Assembly: GCA_016789165.1 (NCBI GenBank)
Contig: JAEURL010000374.1
Location: 1-5,989 of the forward strand
Source of the DNA: Anaerolineales bacterium
GTDB taxonomy: Bacteria > Chloroflexota > Anaerolineae > Anaerolineales > UBA6663
Length of the DNA: 5,989 bases
Direction: 5' to 3'
The notes beneath the pieces were generated by a model. The model was not told the origin of the DNA, made no database searches, and saw only the letters and a program-made list of their open reading frames with translations. Both the position numbers and the translations under genes were made by a program. The first letter of the stretch is position 1; the number at the start of each line of letters is the position of its first letter. Below are positions 1-5,392 of the stretch, piece after piece.

Positions 1-229
1 GCACCGCGGCGCGCACCGCCTGGTCCGGGTCCATAGCGGCGGTCAGCAGGGCCGCGCTCGCCTCCGCGCCGGGCAGGCCGGCCAACGCCACCGCCGCCCA
101 CCAGCGCGTCTCGGCGTCGCCGTTCGCCAGCGCGCCGATCAGTTCCGGGGCGTCGGCGGCGGTGACGCGCTCCAGGGCGGCTTGGGCGCGCTCGTCTTCG
201 CCGGAAAAGAGGTCATCCAGGCTGGACAT
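1..229 (-). CDS. HEAT-repeat protein, N-terminal part (cut by window edge)
   Basis: The first 76 codons of a minus-strand gene run off the start of the window. The protein opens MSSLDDLFSGEDERAQAALE and then shows two or so alpha-helical HEAT-like units: APELIGALANGDAETRWWAA-VALAGL, then ASAALLTAAMDPDQAVRAAV, where the edge cuts it. The pattern of paired helices with D-x-x-x-R-W/V-x-A-x-x-A-L is typical of HEAT/PBS-lyase-type scaffolds that bind other proteins; no enzymatic motif is visible. The start is uncertain. ATG at 229 gives a natural-looking N-terminus, but an in-frame ATG at 271 would add 14 residues (MSPDVCLPGYLAFP), and neither has a clear Shine-Dalgarno. The frame is open back to the Trm112-like stop codon, 94 bases upstream of ATG 229, and the gene is probably in the same transcript. 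Confidence 0.78.
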   Translation of the reverse strand, partial: MSSLDDLFSGEDERAQAALERVTAADAPELIGALANGDAETRWWAAVALAGLPGAEASAALLTAAMDPDQAVRAAV

Positions 230-295
230 GGGGAAGGCCAGGTAACCGGGCAGGCAGACGTCGGGGCTCATGGGGCTGGCGGCGGGATCCGGCGC

Positions 296-313
296 CACGG
301 CCGGCGGGCCGTG
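296..313. other. Hairpin just after the Trm112-like gene
   Basis: CACGGCC (296-302) and GGCCGTG (307-313) form a perfect 7-bp stem with a 4-nt loop, about 10 bases past the stop codon. No T-run follows on the minus strand, so it is not a standard terminator. It could be a weak pause or mRNA-stabilising element between the Trm112-like and HEAT-repeat genes, or chance in GGCC-rich sequence. Confidence 0.35.
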
Positions 314-322
314 AGCGCGGCG

Positions 323-565
323 TTACTCGGCCGGCGGCGGGACAGGCAGGTCCGCCATGGCCGTCTTTTGCCACTTCTCGCCCTCTTCGATCAGCATGAC
401 GGGGATGTCGTCGCGGATGGGGTACTTGCGCCCGCAAGTCTCGTCCACCAGCCAGCAGTCCTGGTACAGAGTCAGCCGGCCGGGATCGTCGCCGGGCTGG
501 CGGGTCTGGTGCGAGACGCAGTACGGGCAGCGCAGGATTTCGAGCAGGTCCGGGCTCACAGCCAT
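323..565 (-). CDS. Trm112-family small zinc-ribbon-like protein
   Basis: This 80-residue protein matches the Trm112/UPF0434 family of small zinc-binding proteins. In eukaryotes Trm112 activates methyltransferases; in bacteria members are mostly of unknown role. The hallmark opening SPDLLEILRCPYC gives C13-P-Y-C16, and the ending CGRKYPIRDDIPVML (44-58) is the family signature. The tail is short and Pro-rich. An oddity lies in the second cysteine pair. The usual form is LVC-x-x-CG before YPI, but here the residues are C37-WLVDET-C44-G, so the expected third ligand is Asp41 and a Cys sits four residues earlier. Zinc may be held by a shifted ligand or by Asp, or binding may be weakened. The start is set by AAGGAG 6 nt upstream; a longer form from an ATG at 601 is unlikely. 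It follows the VanW-family gene by 66 bases and precedes the HEAT-repeat gene. Confidence 0.85.
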   Translation of the reverse strand: MAVSPDLLEILRCPYCVSHQTRQPGDDPGRLTLYQDCWLVDETCGRKYPIRDDIPVMLIEEGEKWQKTAMADLPVPPPAE

Positions 566-571
566 GAGGCA

Positions 572-577
572 CTCCTT
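572..577 (-). promoter_or_regulatory. Ribosome-binding site that fixes the Trm112-like start
   Basis: AAGGAG (577-572, minus strand) stands 6 nt before the ATG at 565. An earlier in-frame ATG at 601 has no such site and overlaps the possible -10 element, so the start at 565 is preferred. Confidence 0.85.
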
Positions 578-599
578 GTCGAGCGGGATTTCCGGCGCC

Positions 600-608
600 A
601 TTATCGCA
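600..608 (-). promoter_or_regulatory. Possible extended -10 promoter before the Trm112-like gene
   Basis: TGC followed by GATAAT (608-600, minus strand) matches an extended -10 element with five of six -10 bases. It lies in the 66-base gap after the VanW-family gene. A start about 7 nt downstream would give a leader of roughly 28 nt that contains the AAGGAG ribosome-binding site. No good -35 is visible. The gene may instead be read only from the upstream promoter. Confidence 0.35.
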
Positions 609-631
609 CACCCGCCGGGATTGAGCGCCGC

Positions 632-2536
632 TCACGGCGTGGGGGTCGGCTCCGGGGTCGGGGTGGGGATGCCCTCCGTCCCCGGCCCATACTCATAGAC
701 GGCCCGCCAGGGCTGGTAATGCGTGCGCAGCGGCGCTTCGCCAAGGTTGATCTGGGCGCCGGCGCGCATGACCGTGCGGGTCACGGTCACGTCGGCGCCC
801 TCGGCGGCGTAATCCACCTGCTTGATTTCGCCGGCGGCCAGCGCCGGGTTCTCCTCGTACTCCGGCTCGGGCGCCGGCACCTGGTTCTCCACCACCGGGC
901 CGCTGGTGGTCACGGTCCGGCCGTCCGAAGTGGAGTAGAACTTCCACACCAGCTGGCCGGCGTTGGGGTAGAAGTAGGTCTCCATCAGCAGCCAGTAGGG
1001 CGTGTCGTTCTGGAACTTGAAGTCCACCAGCGGCGTGAAGACGGCCGCGTCCAGGCCCGGCCCCTGCCAGGCGGCGGTGCGCTGCTCGTAGTAGCCCACG
1101 CGGTAAGCGTGGGCGTTGCGCTCCACAATCGGATAGCCCCCGAACCAGACCGCGCGGAACAGGGTGGTGCTTACCTGGCACACGCCGCCGCCTACGCCGC
1201 GGATGGTGCGCCCGCCGTAGATGATCAGGGCCTCGGCGAAGCCGCTGTCCAGGCTGATGTCGCCGATGTTCTCGGCGAAGGAAAAGGTGGCGCCGGGCGG
1301 CACCAGCAGGCCGTGAAAGCGCGCCGCCGCCACCTGGATGTTGTTGAGCCGTTCGGCCGAGGAGCCGCGGAAGGACGTGTACTGCTCGCTGACCAGTTCG
1401 GTGATGCCAAGCTGCGCGGCGGTCAGATCGTTGGGGATGGCCGGCGGCGTGGTGCGGAAGACCAGCGGCACGGTGTGCGCGCCGCCCGGCAGGGCCGCGT
1501 TGATGGCGGCGATGGTGGCCTCCACGTCCAGCTCGCGCGCGTCCAGGGCCGGCTGAATGACCTCCAGCAGGCGGGTCTCGTCATTGAAGATGAAGCGCGC
1601 GTCGCGGGCCTCGCGCCGCAGGGGCTCCCCCAGCGGGTCCAGCACGGCGTGCAGGCCGGCCGGGTCCAGGGTGACGTCGAAACGGGCGCCGTTCACGCCG
1701 TCCGCCACGCGCGTGATGCGCAGCAGCGCCGCCAGCTGCTCCGGGGCCACCGTCCACGGGCCGGGATCGCCCGCGTAAGGCGCGCTGATGGTCAGCACCA
1801 GCGGCGCGCTGAGCAGGCGCCGGGCGGCCTCGGCCTGGGCGGAGGCGTCCAGCACCAACGGCACGCTCTCCACGAAGGGCAGGAGCAGGGCCGCCTTCTC
1901 GGTCCGGGCCAAGTGGCCGCGCAGCTCGGCGAGCACGGCCGGCACGTCCAGGCGCCGCCCGATCCGGCCGGGCGTGGCGATCACGGCCGTGCCCTGGGCT
2001 TGGAGCGAGGCCTCCACCGCCGGCTGGAAGGTCTCGCCGGCCAGGGCCTCCAGCACGGCCTGGGTGCGGGCCTCGTCCAGCACCAGCACCGGAGCGACCT
2101 CGACGCCGGCGTGCCAGGTCTGGTATTGCGCCTGCCAGTCCGCCAGAATGTCCCCGGAGCGGCCCACCTGGTAGGCGGCCAGCACCGTGGCGCCGACGTC
2201 GAAGGTCAGGCCCAGGTCGGCCGGCGTGAAGCTGCGCTCCGCCTGGCCGTCGGACAGCAAGAAGGCGGGATTGTTCGGGTAGGTGAAGGCGCTGGTGAGC
2301 GCCAGCGCGGCCTCCTCCGGCTTCAGCCCGGAGAGGTCCACCCCCCAGGCGCGCACGCCGGGGAAGATGCGGCCGCGAAAGTTGAGCTCGTAGGCGGCGG
2401 CGCCGGCCAGCCCCAGCGCCAGGAAGACAGCGCCGACGACGGCCGCGCTCAGCAGCAAACGGGCCAGCCAGACGAGTGGCGAGGCGCCTTCGGCAGGGGA
2501 GACGGGGGGACGAGCGGGCAGGGCGGCGGATGACAT
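632..2536 (-). CDS. VanW-family envelope protein with peptidoglycan-binding-like domains
   Basis: This 634-residue protein belongs to the VanW/YoaR-like family, named after a gene in vancomycin-resistance clusters but widespread in bacteria without resistance; the biochemical role is unsettled. Residues 1-21 are cytoplasmic and Pro-rich, and a signal-anchor helix covers about 22-48. NFRGRIFPGVRAWGVDLSGL (52-71) is the usual entry to two putative peptidoglycan-binding (PG_binding_4-like) regions (about 75-210 and 235-350). The VanW domain follows at about 385-515 with its hallmarks: YTSFRGSSAERLNNIQVAAA, LLVPPGATFSF, GGRTIRGVGGGVCQVSTTLF with a conserved Cys at 453, and ERNAHAYRVGYY. Residues about 545-595 (VVEN...EIKQVDYAAEGADVTVTRTV) resemble a G5-type domain. 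The tail is Pro/Thr-rich. The ATG is the first base region after a consensus -10. The next gene starts 66 bases downstream on the same strand. Annotating it as a resistance gene would be unjustified: no vanA/B-type ligase or VanX is nearby. Confidence 0.93.
   Translation of the reverse strand: MSSAALPARPPVSPAEGASPLVWLARLLLSAAVVGAVFLALGLAGAAAYELNFRGRIFPGVRAWGVDLSGLKPEEAALALTSAFTYPNNPAFLLSDGQAERSFTPADLGLTFDVGATVLAAYQVGRSGDILADWQAQYQTWHAGVEVAPVLVLDEARTQAVLEALAGETFQPAVEASLQAQGTAVIATPGRIGRRLDVPAVLAELRGHLARTEKAALLLPFVESVPLVLDASAQAEAARRLLSAPLVLTISAPYAGDPGPWTVAPEQLAALLRITRVADGVNGARFDVTLDPAGLHAVLDPLGEPLRREARDARFIFNDETRLLEVIQPALDARELDVEATIAAINAALPGGAHTVPLVFRTTPPAIPNDLTAAQLGITELVSEQYTSFRGSSAERLNNIQVAAARFHGLLVPPGATFSFAENIGDISLDSGFAEALIIYGGRTIRGVGGGVCQVSTTLFRAVWFGGYPIVERNAHAYRVGYYEQRTAAWQGPGLDAAVFTPLVDFKFQNDTPYWLLMETYFYPNAGQLVWKFYSTSDGRTVTTSGPVVENQVPAPEPEYEENPALAAGEIKQVDYAAEGADVTVTRTVMRAGAQINLGEAPLRTHYQPWRAVYEYGPGTEGIPTPTPEPTPTP
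635..667 (-). repeat. Pro-Thr repeat tail of the VanW-family protein
   Basis: The last eleven codons encode PTPTPEPTPTP from near-repeated GGGGTCGGGGTGGG-type DNA (plus strand). Such tails and linkers are frequent in exported Chloroflexota proteins. A similar PPTPTPAPA linker occurs in the 905-residue protein (residues 724-732). The tail is probably an extended spacer, with no sorting signal visible after it. Confidence 0.7.
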
Positions 2537-2573
2537 AGGGTGATTATATCCAGGCGGGCACCAGCGAAAAAAA
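2537..2573 (-). promoter_or_regulatory. Promoter with consensus -10 next to the VanW-gene ATG
   Basis: A perfect TATAAT (2548-2543) stands in a very GC-rich context, followed by CACCCT and then the ATG. With the usual 6-8 nt from -10 to the start site, transcription would begin at or within a base or two of the ATG (2536), giving a leaderless mRNA. In agreement, there is no Shine-Dalgarno before this ATG. The -35 position falls in the T-run of the preceding terminator and matches TTGACA poorly (TTTTTC at 17-bp spacing). The TG of an extended -10 is off by one base. Confidence 0.6.
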
Positions 2574-2609
2574 GACGAACAGGGCCCCGCTGTGGTTCCC
2601 TGTTCGTCT
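2567..2609 (-). terminator. Rho-independent terminator of the sigma/FecR operon
   Basis: Read on the minus strand, GACGAACAGGG (2608-2598) and its exact complement CCCTGTTCGTC (2584-2574) form an 11-bp perfect stem around a 13-nt loop. An A-T pair extends it to 12 bp (2609 with 2573), and a run of seven T (2573-2567) follows at once. It lies about 50 bases after the stop of the 905-residue gene and before the next gene, so it should end the sigma/FecR transcript. The plus strand has no T-run after the stem, so it acts in one direction. Confidence 0.92.
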
Positions 2610-2627
2610 CAGTTGGTCGGCTGGCCC

Positions 2628-2647
2628 CCGGCCGTTCAGCCGGCCGG
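2628..2647. other. GC-only hairpin between the FecR-type gene and its terminator
   Basis: CCGGCCG (2628-2634) and CGGCCGG (2641-2647) can pair as a perfect 7-bp stem with a 6-nt loop. It lies 14 bases after the stop codon and about 20 bases before the terminator stem. It has no T-run. It might stabilise the transcript end or slow polymerase, or simply reflect the GGCC-rich composition of this genome. Confidence 0.35.
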
Positions 2648-2660
2648 CCCGCGGCCAGGC

Positions 2661-5378
2661 TCAGTCGTCTTTCTTGCCTTTGTCGTCGTCATCATCGTCA
2701 TCGTCACCGCCGCCGCCGCACGGCCCCAGGGTATCGCCGTGGCCGAGGTGGCCTTGCACATCGCCCTGATCGACGGTCTGGGTCTTGCGCTTGTCCGGGT
2801 TGCCGGGCGGGATGTGGCAGATGGTCACCGGGCCGCTCGGGGCCGGCGCCGGCGCCACGGTCACGGCGCCAGTCGTCACGGTGATCACGATGGTTCCATC
2901 GGCGTTGGCGCAGACCTGCACGATCAGGGCCGTGCCGGCCGGATAGTTCCCGGCTCCAGTCACCGCCAGATGACCGCTGCCTTCCACCTTGACCTCGATC
3001 TCACCCTGCTTCTTAACCTTGATCTCGATCTCAGGCTTCTCGCCGTTGACCTTGATCTTGGCCTCGTCGCCCTTCTTCTTGAGTTCGATCTCCAGCCAGG
3101 CGCCATTGCCGAGCGCGACCTGCGTCCCGCTCGAGATGACCAGGCGGCCATTGGCCACCTGGACAGCCACCAAGCAGCCGACTGCCGGAGCCGGCGTGGG
3201 GGTCGGCGGGAGGGTGTCGAGCTGGTAGATGACGACGATGCTGATCACCGTGGCCTGGCCGTCGGCGTTTACGCAGGTGGTGATCAGGATCACACTGGCG
3301 ATCCGGAGTTGGCCGGAGGGCTGCACGGCGTCCGTCAGGGCGATGGTGCGGCCGTCGGAGAGGGTGAGCGCGGTGCCGGTCAGCGCGCTGACCACGGCGC
3401 TGACCGAGGTGCAGCCGACCCCGCCTGCCAGGCGCGTGATCTTATTCGCGATCACGTTGCCATCCGGCAGCAGATTGCCCTGCACGCGGGCCAGATCACC
3501 CACCTGTGGGTTCCCGATGATCTTGGTCTTCGAGTCCACGGTCACACTGACGCCGCCGATCACCCATGGGTCGATGGACTCGACGTGGGCGGTGAATTGC
3601 ACAGCATGCCGCCGGCCCTCGTCGATCTGTTCGATTGAGGCGGCCAGCCAGGTGCCGTCACCCAGGATCTGGCCGCGGGCGCGGACGCGGTTGCCGATCT
3701 GGATATCCTCGTCGATCTCCGTGGCTGCGTCCGTGGCGAGCGGCACGCCGGCCACGTTCCACGGTTCGGTGCTCAGCACCACGCCGACGAAGTCAAAGGT
3801 CTCCAGCTCGGCCGGCTGGATCGAGCGGGCCAGCCAGGTCCCGTCGGTCAGGATCACGCCCTGCACCTGGACCACGTCGCTGATCGTCAGGCCGGCCGCA
3901 ATGGTGGTGCTGACGTTCACGGTCACCGAGATGCCCGAGATCACCCAGGCCTCGGGGCCCGTGGCCTCCACCACGCCCGTGAAGCTAAAGGGCGCGCCGG
4001 CTGGCTCGGCCGCGAAGCGCCGGATGGCGCTGGCCCAGAAGGCGCCGTCGGCCGCGATGCCGCCGGTCACCTCCACCACATCGCTGATGGACAGGCCGGC
4101 CTCAATTACCGAGGCCGCATCGGTGCGGATGGCGCGGCCGGAGATGGTCCAGACGCTGACGCCGCCGGCATCCGGCGCGCCAATGGCCTCCACCGTTCCG
4201 ATGAAGCTGAAGGTGTTGGCCAGCGACCGGTGCATGAGCGTGATCGTGTCCGCCACCTGGCGGCCATCGGCCAGCCGCCGGCCCGTAAAGGCGGCCCAGT
4301 CACCCACCTGTGGGTCGCCGGTGACGACGGTCTCCGGCGTGACGGCCAGCGTCTGGCCGCCGATGATCCACTCGGCGCCGACCTGCTGAACCTGGCCCTC
4401 GCCCGTGATCTGGAAGGCCGGCTCAGACGGCGGCTGATCGCCGCTGATGAGCGTGGTCTGGCCGGCCACGACGATAACCGTGATCTGCAGGTGGGTAACC
4501 GCCACGGCGCCCTCGCTCACCGCGAACTGGACCAGCACGGCGGTGACGCTGACGTGGAAGACGGTGCCCTTGGCCTGGCCGGCGCCGGTGGGCGTGGCCA
4601 CCTCGTAGGCTGAGCCGGGGTCCGCCGACTTGGCGACAGTGTGGTCGGATTCACCGGCCGTCTGGTTCAGCCGGATCACGCGCGGGCCGGAGCGCTGGGC
4701 GTCCAGGGCCTCCAGGCGGATCACGGAGTTCGGGCCCAGGCGGGCGGCGCTGCCATCGTAGAAAGCCAGGGTGGCGCTGGAGAGGGGGCCGGTGCGCAGG
4801 TGCGCGCCGGCGCGTACGAGGGCGCCGTCGGCGACGGGCGTCCAGCCCTCCGCCGTCTCGACCTCCACCAGGCCGCGCACGGCTTGCAGCGCGGCCGTGG
4901 CGGCGTCCGGCGGCTGGACAACCGCGGCCTGGCGCACGGCCGTCACCGGGTTGGCGGCCACGGCGGTGGCCTGGGCGCTGCTGGGCGTGCCGGCCGCCGG
5001 CTGGGCCACCGGCGCCCGGGTGGTGGTCCACCACCAGAAGGCGCCGGCGCTGGCCGCGGCCGTCGCGCAGAAGGCGAAGACCGCCAGCAAACCGGTCGCG
5101 GCGGCCAGGGCCGCCCAGAGCGGGCGGCGGGTGGGGGGCGGGCTAATCGGGGTCATGGGGGAAGCCTCCAGGGAGGCCCGGGCCGCCGCCTGCAAGGCGC
5201 GCCGCTGGGCGGCGGCGGCATCCGGGGAGAGGGCGGGCAGAGGCGCGCTGCGCAAGTCAGCCGCCAGGCGCAGGAGCTCCGCCTGGTCGGCGGGCTGCCC
5301 GGCCAGGACGTGTTCCAGCGCCTCGCCGGCCTCCAGCCGCGCCAGGTCCGCCTGCAGTTGGTCGTTGTCGTGCGTCAT
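2661..5378 (-). CDS. FecR-domain, DUF5666-repeat membrane protein, likely partner of the ECF sigma factor
   Basis: This 905-residue protein is probably a single-pass membrane regulator with a large outside region. Residues 1-86 are a cytoplasmic, Glu/Leu/Ala-rich segment of the kind seen next to ECF sigma factors; it lacks the His/Cys zinc motif of ZAS anti-sigma factors. One membrane segment lies at about 87-116, ending in WWW. An Ala/Pro/Thr linker leads to a FecR-like domain (about 166-292: VRGLVEVE, GAHLRTG, AFYDGSAARLGPNSVIRLE, ending VSEGAVAV). About five DUF5666-type repeats follow (about 322-650), each with a G-V-E start, a W-I-G/S-G centre and a final D-G-x-W/V-x-A-x-x-I. Two Cys-bracketed modules (656-718 and 735-840) are separated by a PPTPTPAPA linker. 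The C-terminus carries a CHIPPGNP...HGDTLGPC motif (854-887) and eight Asp. The start is set by the ATGA overlap and GAGGGG site. By position and FecR homology it should bind and control the sigma factor; its ligand is unknown. Export is inferred from the membrane segment, since no cleavable signal peptide is visible. Confidence 0.88.
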   Translation of the reverse strand: MTHDNDQLQADLARLEAGEALEHVLAGQPADQAELLRLAADLRSAPLPALSPDAAAAQRRALQAAARASLEASPMTPISPPPTRRPLWAALAAATGLLAVFAFCATAAASAGAFWWWTTTRAPVAQPAAGTPSSAQATAVAANPVTAVRQAAVVQPPDAATAALQAVRGLVEVETAEGWTPVADGALVRAGAHLRTGPLSSATLAFYDGSAARLGPNSVIRLEALDAQRSGPRVIRLNQTAGESDHTVAKSADPGSAYEVATPTGAGQAKGTVFHVSVTAVLVQFAVSEGAVAVTHLQITVIVVAGQTTLISGDQPPSEPAFQITGEGQVQQVGAEWIIGGQTLAVTPETVVTGDPQVGDWAAFTGRRLADGRQVADTITLMHRSLANTFSFIGTVEAIGAPDAGGVSVWTISGRAIRTDAASVIEAGLSISDVVEVTGGIAADGAFWASAIRRFAAEPAGAPFSFTGVVEATGPEAWVISGISVTVNVSTTIAAGLTISDVVQVQGVILTDGTWLARSIQPAELETFDFVGVVLSTEPWNVAGVPLATDAATEIDEDIQIGNRVRARGQILGDGTWLAASIEQIDEGRRHAVQFTAHVESIDPWVIGGVSVTVDSKTKIIGNPQVGDLARVQGNLLPDGNVIANKITRLAGGVGCTSVSAVVSALTGTALTLSDGRTIALTDAVQPSGQLRIASVILITTCVNADGQATVISIVVIYQLDTLPPTPTPAPAVGCLVAVQVANGRLVISSGTQVALGNGAWLEIELKKKGDEAKIKVNGEKPEIEIKVKKQGEIEVKVEGSGHLAVTGAGNYPAGTALIVQVCANADGTIVITVTTGAVTVAPAPAPSGPVTICHIPPGNPDKRKTQTVDQGDVQGHLGHGDTLGPCGGGGDDDDDDDDKGKKDD
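2859..3413 (-). repeat. Pair of Cys-bracketed beta modules in the membrane protein
   Basis: Two consecutive segments each begin with a Gly-Cys and end with Cys-x-NADG followed by a Val/Ile-rich strand. The first runs from C656 to C702-VNADG; the second runs from C735 to C823-ANADG. They are separated by a PPTPTPAPA linker. The second copy holds an extra stretch of about 40 residues rich in alternating Lys/Glu and Ile/Val (about 762-800). The modules look like further, more diverged members of the same beta-repeat series, with a possible disulfide in each; the disulfides are inferred only from the paired cysteines. Confidence 0.5.
3432..4415 (-). repeat. Tandem DUF5666-type repeats within the membrane protein
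   Basis: About five diverged copies of a roughly 60-residue beta-rich unit are encoded back to back: residues about 322-381, 390-453, 464-520, 527-584 and 593-649. Shared positions are a F-x-(F)-x-G/A-x-V-E opening, a central W-x-I/V-x-G followed by V/A-x-T, an ISDVV/NRVRARG/QVGD-type strand, and a closing DG-x-W/V-x-A-x-x-I. The second and third copies still resemble each other at DNA level: 28 of 32 bases match between 4075-4106 and 3871-3902. The first and last copies share an identical 16-base stretch (4300-4315 and 3496-3511). This points to growth by duplication inside the gene. Confidence 0.75.
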
Positions 5379-5392
5379 AGGCTTTCCCCTCG
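5375..5392 (-). promoter_or_regulatory. ATGA start/stop overlap with internal Shine-Dalgarno
   Basis: The sigma-factor stop TGA and the start ATG of the next gene share bases as ATGA (5378-5375). A GAGGGG ribosome-binding site (5391-5386) lies inside the last codons of the sigma gene, 7 nt before the ATG. This arrangement fixes the start of the 905-residue protein and implies coupled translation, which helps keep a sigma factor and its antagonist in a set ratio. Confidence 0.85.

Noticed and set aside
213..635. A 140-codon minus-strand frame across the Trm112-like gene, and other short minus frames inside the large genes.
   Set aside because: They are in the wrong frame relative to the Trm112 signature or the parent domains and are Arg/Pro/Ala-rich with no motif.
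182..2533. A 783-codon open frame on the plus strand opposite the VanW-family gene.
   Set aside because: It is antisense to a well-recognised protein. Its translation is full of Arg/Gly/His/Gln without domain motifs, which is typical of reverse frames in GC-rich DNA where stop codons are rare.
632..2536. Vancomycin-resistance gene.
   Set aside because: The VanW name is historical. No D-Ala-D-Lac ligase, VanH, VanX or two-component system is in the window, and VanW-family proteins are common in bacteria without resistance.
2682..2705. Trinucleotide microsatellite encoding the Asp tract, ending in DDDDK.
   Set aside because: The GAC/GAT mixture is short and codon-like, and the resemblance to an enterokinase site is a by-product of a poly-Asp tract followed by Lys. 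It is noted only as part of the acidic tail.
3432..4415. CRISPR-like or mobile direct repeats.
   Set aside because: The repeated words lie in frame inside diverged protein repeats of about 60 residues, with no constant repeat and spacer structure.
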